Below, piece by piece: positions 1-8,868 of a DNA stretch of 64,000 bases (positions within the stretch are counted from its first letter, which is position 1; the number at the start of each line of letters is the position of its first letter). Under the pieces are notes generated by a model that was given only the letters and a program-made list of their open reading frames with translations, was not told the origin of the DNA and did not search any database. The stretch spans positions 1,302,001 to 1,366,000 of the forward strand of contig NZ_MTZV01000006.1 in the NCBI RefSeq assembly GCF_002362315.1. The letters are read 5' to 3'. The position numbers and the translations under genes are program-made. This stretch comes from Paraburkholderia acidicola. Its GTDB lineage: Bacteria; Pseudomonadota; Gammaproteobacteria; Burkholderiales; Burkholderiaceae.

Positions 1-1
1 C

Positions 2-766
2 ATCGTGTTCAACAAGAGCACCGACTTCGCGATCAGCGCGAACGGCGGCGCTGCAGCGAATGCCGTGTTCCTGTGGGCTACCGACGCCGGCACGATCGCG
101 GCATGGTCGCCGAAGGTCCTGCCCACACAAGCCGTCAACGCCTACGACGACGGTGCGGGCGCAGCGGTCTACAAGGGCCTTGCGATCGGCGCGAACGCGG
201 GGGCGAACCTGCTCTACGCGACCGACTTCCACAACAAGAAAGTCGACGTGTTCGACAAGTCCTTCACCAAGGTTCAACTAACCGGCAAGTTCGTCGATCC
301 GCAACTGCCTGCGGGCCTGTCACCGTTCGGCATCGCTGCGATCGGCAGCACGGTGTACGTCAGCTACGCGTTGCTCGGTCCCGATGGACACACGCAGGTG
401 AACGGTGCGGGTAACGGTGTCGTCGATGCCTTCGATACCGCCGGCAACTTCGTCAAACGCATCGCCACCGCAAGTACGCTCAATTCGCCTTGGGGACTCG
501 TGATCGCGCCGGCCAATTTCGGCGCGGCGAGCAATGACCTGCTCGTCGGCAACTTCGGTGACGGCACGATCGATGCATTCGATCCGAACTCCGGCAAGTT
601 CCTCGGTGCGCTGACCAGCACCAGCGGCTCGACGTTCAGGCAACCGGGCATCTGGGGTATGGCGTTCGGCAACAACGTCGACAACCAGCCGCTCAACACG
701 CTTTTCTTCGCTGCGGGTCCGACGCCGACAACCGGTGTGTACGGTCGCCTGGACGTGACACCGTAA
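2..766 (+). CDS. TIGR03118-like beta-propeller protein, 5' end missing
   Basis: The reading frame is open from the first bases of the window, so the N-terminus is missing; about 254 residues are visible. The protein shows repeated blocks of the type LLYATDFHNKKVDVFD and DLLVGNFGDGTIDAFD, typical of NHL/beta-propeller-like secreted proteins of the TIGR03118 family, and it ends in GVYGRLDVTP. The function of this family is not established. It is likely exported, but the signal peptide lies outside the window. It precedes an ECF sigma factor on the same strand after a 294-bp gap with hairpins, so co-transcription is unlikely. The family call is by motif recognition only. Confidence 0.75.
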   Translation: MVFNKSTDFAISANGGAAANAVFLWATDAGTIAAWSPKVLPTQAVNAYDDGAGAAVYKGLAIGANAGANLLYATDFHNKKVDVFDKSFTKVQLTGKFVDPQLPAGLSPFGIAAIGSTVYVSYALLGPDGHTQVNGAGNGVVDAFDTAGNFVKRIATASTLNSPWGLVIAPANFGAASNDLLVGNFGDGTIDAFDPNSGKFLGALTSTSGSTFRQPGIWGMAFGNNVDNQPLNTLFFAAGPTPTTGVYGRLDVTP

Positions 767-1060
767 CACTCCACAAAAAACAGGCAGACCGACAGCCCAC
801 TGTCGGCTTCATGAAAGCAACACGACGCAGGCCACACAGTCACCCGCTGCTCCGGCCTGCGTCGTATCCGCAAAAAAGGCATCACTACGCCCATCCCTCT
901 TCGGATCCCTCCAGACAGATGCCGCCCGCGCGTCGCCCCGGCGCCAGGCAAGAACACGGGTCTCACGTTAAACTCGCGAATCGACGTCATGCCGGCAAAA
1001 GCGCACGCACTTGCACAAGACCGGATGACGGCGCATCAGGCCCCCTGGAGAGACACGTCG
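767..1060. other. Intergenic region with two hairpins
   Basis: No convincing gene is present. Two inverted repeats are visible. One is CCGACAG/CTGTCGG at 789-806 with a 4-nt loop. The other is a perfect 12-bp stem, ACGACGCAGGCC (822-833) against GGCCTGCGTCGT (853-864), with a 19-nt loop. Either could end the upstream transcript, although no long T-tract follows on the plus strand. Confidence 0.5.
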
Positions 1061-1606
1061 ATGACCGGTGCAGATTTACCCAGCATGCTTCCCGAGATGC
1101 TGCCGCGGCTGTGGGCGTTCGCGCTACGCATTGCCGGCGACCAGCACGATGCGGAAGATCTGGTGCAGCGCGCCTGCGTGCGGGCACTCGAGCGGGCGCA
1201 TCAGTTGCAGCCCGATACCGCACCGCTCAGCTGGATGTTCTCGATCGTTCACACCACCTGGATCAACGAGTTGCGCGCCCGTAGCGTGCGCAAGCGTTCC
1301 AGCATGGAATGGGACGACGACTTCCTCGAAAACATTGCCGATCCGAGCGGACAAACGCCGGAAACGCAGGCTATGAACGCGCAGATCATCGATGCCGTGG
1401 CGCGTCTGCCCGAAGCGCAGCGCGTCGTGATGCTGCTCGTGGCCGTGGAAGGTCTGAGCTATCAGGAAGCCGCCGATGCACTCGAAGTCCCGATCGGCAC
1501 GGTGATGAGCCGGCTGTCGCGGGCTCGCCAGGCAATCGGTGCGCAATTCGCCACGCGCGATGATGTACCGCGCGGCGCGACCCAACGTAAGGACTCGATC
1601 GCATGA
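1061..1606 (+). CDS. ECF-family RNA polymerase sigma factor
   Basis: This 181-residue protein has the two-domain layout of ECF sigma factors. Region 2 contains DAEDLVQRACVRALERA and W-rich core-binding helices (roughly residues 10-80). Region 4 contains LPEAQRVVMLLVAVEGLSYQ and an HTH, EAADALEVPIGTVMSRLSRAR (roughly 110-160). I chose the ATG at 1061 because GGAGAG lies 8 bp upstream (1047-1052) and region 2 then starts near the N-terminus; in-frame ATGs at 989 and 1025 are possible. The stop overlaps the start of the next gene, a membrane anti-sigma factor, in ATGA, which implies translational coupling. The stimulus is unknown. Confidence 0.9.
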   Translation: MTGADLPSMLPEMLPRLWAFALRIAGDQHDAEDLVQRACVRALERAHQLQPDTAPLSWMFSIVHTTWINELRARSVRKRSSMEWDDDFLENIADPSGQTPETQAMNAQIIDAVARLPEAQRVVMLLVAVEGLSYQEAADALEVPIGTVMSRLSRARQAIGAQFATRDDVPRGATQRKDSIA

Positions 1607-2496
1607 CAATCGACGAAACCTTACTGCTGGCTTATGTCGACGGTGAACTGTCGGGGACGCAGCGTGCCGAAGTGGAAACGCTCGTCGCCGGTTCGGATGA
1701 AGCCGCTGAATTCGTCAGGATGTTGCGCGCATCGCAGTTCGACTATCGGGCCGCGTTCGCCGCGCAGAAACTGCCGCCGGTTCCTGAATCGCTCACGCAG
1801 AACATCGACGCGCTGGTCCAGCAACACCGGGCCACGCATGGGGCTGCGAACGCCGATCGGACCACCAATGTGTCGCCTACGGCTACGACCGCCCCCGTCC
1901 GCTCGCGTTTGCGCAGCGTACCGGTATGGCTCGCCGCAGCGTGCGTGGCCGGCGCGTTCTGTGCCGGCCTGCTGCTGCGCACGGGCCCGCTGATCGGGAC
2001 AAGCGGCGACGGCATGTCGCCATGGGTGGCCGCCGCGGCGGGCTACCAGCGCCTCTATACGCGCGACACCGTGGCTTATACACCGGTCGATCCGCAACGT
2101 ACGGCACGCGTCATCGACGAGATCCGCGCGAAGGACCATCTCGCGCTGAGCGTCCCCGACCTGAGCAGCGCCGGTTTGCAGTTCAAGGCGATCCAGCGGC
2201 TCAACTTCAACAACAAACCGCTCGTGCAGATCGTCTACCTGCCGCTCAAGGGGCCACCGGTCTCGCTGTGCGTGATCGGCGATCCGAAGCCCGATGCCGT
2301 GGTGGCAGCAAGGACGGTCGATTCGATGCATGTGATAACGTGGCGCCAGGCACAGGTGGGCTACGCGCTGCTCGGTAACGTCAGCGGCGTCGACCTCGAA
2401 TCGATCGGCAGGCAGATTGCGGGGCACGGCACCCACCCGTTGTTCGGCGCAACGACCGGACCGACAGCCGGGTCCTGGACATCGCCGGACGCCTGA
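1603..2496 (+). CDS. Membrane anti-sigma factor (first of two paralogues)
   Basis: The 297-residue protein starts inside the stop of the ECF sigma gene (ATGA overlap), the normal arrangement for a cognate anti-sigma factor. The N-terminal ~75 residues are the cytoplasmic sigma-binding part (LLLAYVDGELSGTQRAEVE, a layout common to such factors). A single membrane segment lies around residues 106-125, followed by a ~170-residue periplasmic domain with WVAAAAGYQRLYTRDTVAY and VQIVYLPLKGPPVSLCVI. There is no HxxxCxxC zinc motif. It is a clear paralogue of the next gene. Function is inferred from context and topology. Confidence 0.85.
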   Translation: MTIDETLLLAYVDGELSGTQRAEVETLVAGSDEAAEFVRMLRASQFDYRAAFAAQKLPPVPESLTQNIDALVQQHRATHGAANADRTTNVSPTATTAPVRSRLRSVPVWLAAACVAGAFCAGLLLRTGPLIGTSGDGMSPWVAAAAGYQRLYTRDTVAYTPVDPQRTARVIDEIRAKDHLALSVPDLSSAGLQFKAIQRLNFNNKPLVQIVYLPLKGPPVSLCVIGDPKPDAVVAARTVDSMHVITWRQAQVGYALLGNVSGVDLESIGRQIAGHGTHPLFGATTGPTAGSWTSPDA

Positions 2497-2640
2497 ACAT
2501 CGCCCTTCGAAAATAACCACGGCGCGCTGGAACAAATCCGCGCGCCGAAGTGTTTTCAGTTCGTAAGGAACCATCGATCAGACCATCGATGCCAAGAGCG
2601 AAGCATTGAATCCATCCGCACAGAGAAATAGCGCCGTCTT

Positions 2641-3561
2641 ATGAAACCGGACGAAATCCAGCTGCTGGCTTATGTGAACGGCGAATTGCCGGCGCACGAG
2701 CGCGCGGAAATCGAACAGGCGCTGCGGTCGTCACCCGATGTCGCGCAGCAGGTTGCCTTGCTGCGCGCTTCGCAATTGCCGTATCGCGAAGCGTTTGCCC
2801 AGCAAAAACTGCCACCGGTGCCGGCCGGGCTCGCGCAAAAAATCGACGACATGGCGCGTGCAGCGACCAGGCAAGACGATACGCTCCAGCCGGGCGCCAA
2901 CGACCCTGTCATGCCGCAGGTTCCCGGCAGCACAACCGCTACACCGGTACGTTCGCGGTTGCGCTTCGCGCCCGCGTGGCTCGCCGTTGCGTTTGTCGCC
3001 GGTGCGTTCGTGTGCGGCGCGGTGCTTCGGCTTGGGCCTGGCGCGGTAGCAGGCTTCCAGTCGGCATCGGTGGGGAGTGCAGGTAATGCGCGCTCCTGGG
3101 TCGTCGCAGCGGCCGGCTACCAGCAGCTCTATTCGCGCGAAACGCTCGAATATGTCGACGGTAACGCCGATCTGTCGAAGAAAACGCTCGACGAGATTCG
3201 CAGCGAGGATGGCCTCGCCGTCAACATTCCCGACCTGCGCGCCGCGGGCCTTACGTTCAAACGTGTACAACGGCTACGTTTCGGCGACAAGGCGCTCGTG
3301 CAGATCGTCTACCTGCCGCAGCAAGGTGCGCCCGTGGCGCTGTGCGTGATGAAGGAGACGAAGCCGGACCAGGCCGTCGCCGAACGACGTATCGACAGCA
3401 TGAACGTCGTCACCTGGCGGCAAGCCGAACTCGGTTATGCGTTGATCGGCAAATCCGATCAGGTTGATCTCGCGACGCTCGCGAAGCGCATCTCAGGAAA
3501 TCAGGTCGACACCCTGTTCGGCGACGCTGACCTGCCCGGTCTCGTGCCGCACGCGGGCTAA
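2641..3561 (+). CDS. Membrane anti-sigma factor paralogue (second copy)
   Basis: The 306-residue protein is colinear with the preceding gene over its whole length. Shared blocks include LLAYV-GEL, LRASQ--YR-AFA-QKLPPVP, PVRSRLR before the membrane segment (about 110-129), AAAGYQ-LY and ALVQIVYLP. A tandem duplication is the simplest explanation. It lies 144 bp downstream, not overlapping, so it may be made from the same message or from its own promoter. No second sigma factor accompanies it. It could sense a different periplasmic signal for the same sigma factor or have taken on another partner. Confidence 0.8.
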   Translation: MKPDEIQLLAYVNGELPAHERAEIEQALRSSPDVAQQVALLRASQLPYREAFAQQKLPPVPAGLAQKIDDMARAATRQDDTLQPGANDPVMPQVPGSTTATPVRSRLRFAPAWLAVAFVAGAFVCGAVLRLGPGAVAGFQSASVGSAGNARSWVVAAAGYQQLYSRETLEYVDGNADLSKKTLDEIRSEDGLAVNIPDLRAAGLTFKRVQRLRFGDKALVQIVYLPQQGAPVALCVMKETKPDQAVAERRIDSMNVVTWRQAELGYALIGKSDQVDLATLAKRISGNQVDTLFGDADLPGLVPHAG

Positions 3562-3614
3562 CACGAAGCATGCATCGCCCCGACGTCGTGTCACAAAGAA
3601 AAGCGACGCTTGAT

Positions 3615-3640
3615 GGAATAACGCCTGTTTAACGCCCGTT
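3615..3640 (+). promoter_or_regulatory. Candidate ECF-type promoter for the CHRD gene
   Basis: GGAAT (3615-3619) is followed after 17 bp by CGTT (3637-3640). This resembles the GGAAC-N16/17-CGTT form that many ECF sigma factors use. It sits 70 bp upstream of the CHRD gene and just downstream of the ECF operon. The match is short and could be chance. Confidence 0.35.
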
Positions 3641-3709
3641 ATCGAATCGGACGGCAGAACACTAGCCGAACGAGAAATTCCTTCATCGACATCGACCACG
3701 GAAGAAATC

Positions 3710-4147
3710 ATGAAACTGATCCATAGCATTCCCCTGCTCGCACTGACGCTCGGTCTCGGCTCACCGCTCATCGCGCTTGCCGATACGGTCAACCTGCACG
3801 CGGACCTGACGGCTGCATCCGAAGTGCCCGCCAAGACCAGCGACGGTCACGGCCAGTTGACTGGCACCTACGACACGTCGTCGAAAGACTTGCAGTGGCA
3901 TGTCGTCTATTCGGATCTGACCGGCCCCGCGACGATGGCTCACTTCCACGGTCCCGCACCGGTCGGCAAGAACGCGGGTGTCGTGATCCCGATCGCTGCG
4001 AAAGATCTGCCGAGCCCGATCGACGGTCATGCCACGCTGACCGATGCGCAGGAAAAAGACCTGCTCGCAGGCAACTGGTATTTCAACGTCCACACCGCGA
4101 AGAATCCTGGCGGTGAAATTCGCGGTCAGGTCGAATCGGCGAAGTAA
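3710..4147 (+). CDS. Secreted CHRD-domain protein
   Basis: This 145-residue protein has a signal peptide (MKLIHSIPLLALTLGLG, cleavage predicted after PLIALA) and a single CHRD domain. The domain shows the characteristic features LTAASEVPAKTSDGHGQLTGTYD, MAHFHGPAPVGKNAGVVIPI, LLAGNWYFNVHT and NPGGEIRGQV. CHRD domains occur in chordin and in many bacterial exported proteins whose role is unknown. It is probably periplasmic or secreted. Its position right after the ECF/anti-sigma cluster and a GGAAT-N17-CGTT element suggest, but do not prove, that it is a target of that sigma factor. Confidence 0.85.
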   Translation: MKLIHSIPLLALTLGLGSPLIALADTVNLHADLTAASEVPAKTSDGHGQLTGTYDTSSKDLQWHVVYSDLTGPATMAHFHGPAPVGKNAGVVIPIAAKDLPSPIDGHATLTDAQEKDLLAGNWYFNVHTAKNPGGEIRGQVESAK

Positions 4148-4411
4148 CGCGCACACGGGCGCCGTGCGGTCGGCGCCCTCCAATCATCACCCATCAGCAC
4201 GTCAGTACGCTCTAGCTGCGTCGCCGGATTGCGCGCCTGCGCGGCCGCACCACCGAAGCGAACGCCACCTGAATCCCCACGGATTGGCACACGCCTTCGC
4301 GCGTAACGCTCAGCGACGCTTATTAAAGGCCCGAAAACCATGTAATCTTCCGTATTTTCTTCGGGCTTGACACAGCAGATGGTTCAACGGTCGGCGCACA
4401 TAACCGCAGAG

Positions 4412-6805
4412 ATGTCGCTTGACGAAGCGACGCGTGAAGCAACTGCCCGTCTCGCTCACTCGCGCCGATACGCGCGGGGAGCGGCGGCCCGCAGGGTGCT
4501 GGCTGCCTCGATTGCGTTCGGCTCTATCGCTTTTGCCCAGCGCGCGCTGGCCGACGACAACGCCTGCCACGCCACCGCAGGCGACCCGAACCGGCCGTCG
4601 GTCGGCCTCGTGCTATCAGGCGGCGGCGCACGCGGCTACGCCCACCTCGGCGTGCTGAAAGTGCTGGAAGAAAATCGCATTCCCGTCGACTGCATCGCCG
4701 CCACCAGCATGGGTGCGGTAGTGGGCGGCCTGTATGCGAGCGGCATGACCGCGAAGGAAATGCAGGACCGCCTCGCGTCGGTCAATCTCGCGGACATCGC
4801 ATTCGATGTCATCGCCCGGGCCGATCTGCCGCAGGCACGGCGCGAAGACGAGCGCCTGTATGTGAACAGCCTGTCGTTCGGTTTCGGCCTCAATGGCTTC
4901 AGGCTGCCGGCCGGGCTCGTGCAGGGCAACCGTCTGCAGGCGTTGCTGCAGGACTGGACCGCGACGGTGCCGGCCAACCAGCCGTTCGACAAACTGCCGA
5001 TCCCCTACCGCGCGATCGCCACCGATCTGCGCACCGGCCAGATGGTCACGCTCGATCAAGGCTCGCTGCCACTCGCGATCCGCGCGAGCATGGCGCTGCC
5101 GGGTCTGTTCGCACCCGCCGATGTGAACGGGCGCACGCTCGTCGATGGTGGACTCGTCAGCAACCTGCCGATCCAGACCGCGCACGATATGGGCGCGAAA
5201 GTCGTGATTGCTGTGGACATCGGTTCGCCGCTGCGTCCACTCGATGCACTTGCCTCGCCCGCCGACGTCGCGCAGCAGATGATCGGCATCCTGATCCATC
5301 AGAACGTCGCGCTGCAGCGCAAGCAACTGGGTCCGCAGGATGTGCTCGTCGAACCGCAGCTCGGTGCGCTGAGCTTTACCGACTTCGCGAACGCGAGCCA
5401 GGCGATCGCTGCGGGCGAAGCTGCCGCGCGTGCCGCGCTGCCGGCGCTCCAGCATCTTGCGCTGTCGCCGCAGCAATACGCGGAGTACCGCGCGGCGCAC
5501 AACGCTCACCCAGCGGGGCCGATCTACATTACCCAGATCGAGATTGCATCGCCGGGTCGGGTTCCGGAGAAACGCATCCGTGACGCGCTGCATGTGCAAC
5601 CCGGCGATGTCTACGATCCAGCGGCATTGAACAAGAATCTGCTCAAGCTCACGACCGCCGGCGACTTCGAGAGCGTGTCGCAGCAGATGATCACCGATGG
5701 CGATCAACACACACTCATCGTCGATGCCAAAGAAAAATCGTGGGGACCGAATTTCCTGCTGTTCGGCCTCGGGCTGTCGAGCAGCTCCACCGACGAAGGC
5801 GGCTTCCGCATGCACGTCGGTTACCGCCGGCCGTGGATCACATCATCGGGGCTCGAAGGGCGGGTCGATGCAACGGTGGGCAGCGATCTGATCAATCTCC
5901 ACGGGGAAGTGCGCCAGCCGCTGTCGGACAAGTTCGGGTACTACATTGCGCCCTACGTGGGCTTTGAGCGCCGGTACATCAATGTGTACGATACGGACAT
6001 CAATTTCAGGCTCACCCAGTATCACCAGCAGACGGAACGCGCCGGCCTCGATCTGGGCGTACCGTTGTCGACCTTCGGCGACTTCCGGGTCGGTGTTGAG
6101 TACGCGCACGGTTATGGATCTTCCGTCTACAACATCCCGACCGGCGACCCCACGCAACCGGTTTTCTTCTCCAGCTACTACGGGCGGCAGATCAACGCTC
6201 ACGCACGGCTTGTGGTCGACCAGCTCGACGATCCGCTCTTTCCCCGCAAGGGATACTTCTTCGAAGTGCGTGTAGAACGGTCGCTGCTCGGGGGAAGCAA
6301 CAACGAGATTACGGACGACAACGACAACCTTGCGTACAGCCGCGCCAACTACACCGAGGTCTACGGTAAGGGACTGGTTGCCGCCAGTTTCGGCCGGCAC
6401 AGTTTCAGTGGGAGCATCGAAGCCGGCAGCGATTTCGGTGGCCCCAACCAGGTCAATCCGTTCGGCTTTAGCCTGGGCGGCTTCCAGCATCTATCCGCCT
6501 ACGCGGCCGATCAGCTCGCCGGCAGCACGATGTACTACGGCCAGGTTACCTATATGAATCAGCTCGCAACGTTTAACACGTCGGTGATTCGCGGGCTCTT
6601 CGCGGGTGTCAGCCTCGAAGCGGGCAATGTCTGGAATAACAATGCATCGAGCAACAGTCTGGTCGGCGCGGGTAAAGGGCCGCTCAAGCTCGGCGCCACA
6701 TTCTTTACCAGCCTGACCAGTTCGTTCGGCCCGCTCTACTTTGGTGTCGCAGTGGCGCCAGGTGGGCGATACAACCTCTACTTCCAGCTGGGTCACATCT
6801 ACTAG
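4412..6805 (+). CDS. Patatin-like phospholipase with outer-membrane barrel (type Vd autotransporter)
   Basis: Using the ATG at 4412, the protein is 797 residues. After a long N-region and signal peptide (VLAASIAFGSIAFAQRALA), the patatin domain shows the oxyanion motif GGGARGYAHLG, the nucleophile motif ATSMGA (Ser about 99) and the catalytic Asp in VDGG (about 245). A POTRA-like segment (IYITQIEIASPGRVPEKRIRDAL) leads into a C-terminal BamA/TpsB-like barrel ending in FQLGHIY. This is the PlpD architecture, in which the barrel exports or displays a phospholipase A. Starts at 4367 (TTG) or 4379 (ATG) are also open; none has a strong ribosome-binding site. It is monocistronic, with a hairpin after the stop. 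Confidence 0.88.
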   Translation: MSLDEATREATARLAHSRRYARGAAARRVLAASIAFGSIAFAQRALADDNACHATAGDPNRPSVGLVLSGGGARGYAHLGVLKVLEENRIPVDCIAATSMGAVVGGLYASGMTAKEMQDRLASVNLADIAFDVIARADLPQARREDERLYVNSLSFGFGLNGFRLPAGLVQGNRLQALLQDWTATVPANQPFDKLPIPYRAIATDLRTGQMVTLDQGSLPLAIRASMALPGLFAPADVNGRTLVDGGLVSNLPIQTAHDMGAKVVIAVDIGSPLRPLDALASPADVAQQMIGILIHQNVALQRKQLGPQDVLVEPQLGALSFTDFANASQAIAAGEAAARAALPALQHLALSPQQYAEYRAAHNAHPAGPIYITQIEIASPGRVPEKRIRDALHVQPGDVYDPAALNKNLLKLTTAGDFESVSQQMITDGDQHTLIVDAKEKSWGPNFLLFGLGLSSSSTDEGGFRMHVGYRRPWITSSGLEGRVDATVGSDLINLHGEVRQPLSDKFGYYIAPYVGFERRYINVYDTDINFRLTQYHQQTERAGLDLGVPLSTFGDFRVGVEYAHGYGSSVYNIPTGDPTQPVFFSSYYGRQINAHARLVVDQLDDPLFPRKGYFFEVRVERSLLGGSNNEITDDNDNLAYSRANYTEVYGKGLVAASFGRHSFSGSIEAGSDFGGPNQVNPFGFSLGGFQHLSAYAADQLAGSTMYYGQVTYMNQLATFNTSVIRGLFAGVSLEAGNVWNNNASSNSLVGAGKGPLKLGATFFTSLTSSFGPLYFGVAVAPGGRYNLYFQLGHIY

Positions 6806-6834
6806 GCCAGGCGCGGCGAGTCGCCGCGCCTGGC
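6806..6834. terminator. Hairpin between convergent genes
   Basis: A perfect 13-bp stem, GCCAGGCGCGGCG (6806-6818) with CGCCGCGCCTGGC (6822-6834), has a 3-nt loop. It lies between the convergent autotransporter and sensor kinase genes and probably stops transcription from both sides. There is no T-tract. Confidence 0.6.
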
Positions 6835-6835
6835 T

Positions 6836-8044
6836 TCAGACACTCCCCGCCGGCCAGCTCATTTCGAAGCGCGCACCGGACAACGTAAGCGGATCGGTCA
6901 CCACAATGCGCCCACGATGCGCGCGCAGCACCTGATGCGTGATCGCGAGCCCGAGACCATAACCGCCGGTCTGTCGATCAAGCCGCACGAACGCGTCGAA
7001 GATGCGTTCGCGCTCCTCCTGGGGGATGCCAGCACCATCGTCCTCGACGAAGATCTCGACGTTGCCATGCCGCAGCGCAAGACCGACGATGATCCGCGAA
7101 CGCGCGTACTTGCTCGCGTTGCGCAGCAGATTGCGCATCGCATACGACATCAGACGCTTGTCCATCGTGACGCGCAGCAGGCGATCGATCTCGACCTGCG
7201 CGACGATTTCGCGCCCCGTATAGAGCAGCGTCGCATCGTTGATCTGGCTGTCGAACCAGGCGGCGAGCACCGTCGGTTCGAGATTCGATTGCAGCGAACT
7301 GTATTCGAGCCGTGCGTACGTGAGGCTCATGTCGATCAGCTCGTCGAGTTCGGTGACGTCCTGGCCGATGCTCGCCAGCGCGCTTTCGTATTCCGCGGCT
7401 GATGCCGGTTCGCGCAGCACTTCCAGCGCAAAACGCACGCGGGCAAGCGGCGTGCGAAGTTCGTGCGAGATGCCGTTGGTGAGTTCGCGCTGCGCGGCGA
7501 TCAGCCGCTCCATGCGCATGGCGAGCGCGTTCAGCGTACGGGCGAGCGGCCCGATGATCACGCTATGCGATTCGCGTGCACGCGTGTTGAAACGGCCACC
7601 GGTGAAATCGATGGCGCGTTCGCGAACCATCACGAGATCGACCCAGACCGGCCGCATCCAGCCGTAGGCGGCAAGCGCCGGCGCACCGAACACGACCAGC
7701 GCGACGAGCGTCTCACCGCCGGGCAGCGCGCGCAGCGCATGCCATACAACGTCTACGCCGAGTTCGCGCAGCAGCGCCAGCAGCGGCACGGCGAGCACCA
7801 GCAGCCCAAGCAGGAGCAGCCGCGTATAGACGCGGACATAGAGACGCGACCAGCTCGGGACGCGGTCGGCGCGCGTGTCGGTCCACGAGCGGCGAAAGCG
7901 CAGCCAGCGCCATTTGCAATATCGGTAGGCAGAGAGTTTTCGCTCGGCGGCAGTCATGGTCACGGACGGCGGGGGTGGCTCGGTGTCGGCGAGCGGACCT
8001 GCAACCGCCGGCAACTCCGGCCAGTCACCGCCCGCGCGGCTCAC
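6836..8044 (-). CDS. RstB-like sensor histidine kinase
   Basis: This 402-residue inner-membrane kinase has two membrane segments (about 71-92 and 113-130), a HAMP-like linker, the dimerisation/phosphoacceptor motif GISHELRTPLARVR (His194), an N-box (RNLLRNASKYARSRI) and G-boxes (EDDGAGIPQEER, GGYGLGLAI). The periplasmic loop is very short, unlike E. coli RstB, so it may sense within the membrane. The GTG start overlaps the stop of the upstream hydrolase gene (GTGA), implying coupled translation; an alternative ATG lies near 7957. The likely partner is the response regulator at 8957-9664. Confidence 0.88.
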   Translation of the reverse strand: MSRAGGDWPELPAVAGPLADTEPPPPSVTMTAAERKLSAYRYCKWRWLRFRRSWTDTRADRVPSWSRLYVRVYTRLLLLGLLVLAVPLLALLRELGVDVVWHALRALPGGETLVALVVFGAPALAAYGWMRPVWVDLVMVRERAIDFTGGRFNTRARESHSVIIGPLARTLNALAMRMERLIAAQRELTNGISHELRTPLARVRFALEVLREPASAAEYESALASIGQDVTELDELIDMSLTYARLEYSSLQSNLEPTVLAAWFDSQINDATLLYTGREIVAQVEIDRLLRVTMDKRLMSYAMRNLLRNASKYARSRIIVGLALRHGNVEIFVEDDGAGIPQEERERIFDAFVRLDRQTGGYGLGLAITHQVLRAHRGRIVVTDPLTLSGARFEMSWPAGSV

Positions 8045-8838
8045 GCTAGCATACCCCCGCGCCGCACGAAATCGACGGTGCGGGCAGCGACAGTGTCGCG
8101 CTCGTTGTCGAGCGTGATCATGTGGTAGCTATCGGTGAGGCGCACGAACGTGACGTCGCGTGTGCCAAGATGGTCGCGAACGAATTCGGCGGAGCGGATG
8201 CTCGTCACTTCGTCTTCTTCCGAATGCACGACCAGCGTCTCGCATTCGACACGATGCAACGCGCGCCTGACTGCGAAACGCAGCCAGTCCACCTGGGCGA
8301 TGGCCGCGAGCGGCACGTACGGATAGTGCACGCCGCTGCCCTTCTTCATGTGACGACGGATCAGGTTGCGGATGCGGGTGTTCTTGATGCCGAACGGTTC
8401 GTTCTCCGGCACGCGGATCAGGTTGCGCAGACCCGGCACGCAGTACAGCAGATAGCGCAACCACTGCACCGGCGACGCGCTCCAGCCGTCGAGAAAAAGC
8501 GGCGGCGACAGCAGGATCAGACGGCCACGTGTGATGCGTTCGCGGGCACACAGCATCAGCGCGAGCAGCGCACCCATCGAGATGCCTGCGACGTCGACGC
8601 GTTCATAGCGCGTCGACAGTTCACGGTAGGTCTGGCTCAGCAGCCGCATGTAGTCGCCGAGACTCACGTCGTTCAGCTTGTCCGGCGACGAGCCGTGACC
8701 CGGCAGTGACGGCAGGTAAACGTCGCTGCCGGCTTCTTCGAGCTTCCTGTCGAGCGAACCGAAGTCGTGACGCGTACCGCCAAGGCCGTGAATCATCAGG
8801 ACGGCGTGACGGGAACCAGGAGTGGCGGAGGCGGACAT
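8041..8838 (-). CDS. Alpha/beta hydrolase, carboxylesterase-like
   Basis: The 265-residue protein has the alpha/beta-hydrolase fold motifs: HGLGGTRHDF (oxyanion region), the nucleophile elbow AGISMGA (Ser87), an acid in HSEEDEVTS (about Asp209) and a catalytic His in DSYHMITLD (about His239). LPSLPGHG is typical of monoacylglycerol lipase and carboxylesterase relatives. It lies between the response regulator and the kinase and overlaps the kinase gene by 4 bp. The ATG at 8838 places the fold at residue ~12. Its own promoter, 8869-8928, carries the same element as the DUF535 gene. The substrate is unknown; an acyl ester or lipid is likely. Confidence 0.85.
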   Translation of the reverse strand: MSASATPGSRHAVLMIHGLGGTRHDFGSLDRKLEEAGSDVYLPSLPGHGSSPDKLNDVSLGDYMRLLSQTYRELSTRYERVDVAGISMGALLALMLCARERITRGRLILLSPPLFLDGWSASPVQWLRYLLYCVPGLRNLIRVPENEPFGIKNTRIRNLIRRHMKKGSGVHYPYVPLAAIAQVDWLRFAVRRALHRVECETLVVHSEEDEVTSIRSAEFVRDHLGTRDVTFVRLTDSYHMITLDNERDTVAARTVDFVRRGGMLA

Positions 8839-8868
8839 GACACGGGCTTGTAGAGCAATGAAGCCCGG

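Noticed and set aside
4616..5815. A 399-codon minus-strand open frame inside the autotransporter gene
   Set aside because: It is the antisense shadow of the patatin and POTRA coding sequence, with no recognisable domain.
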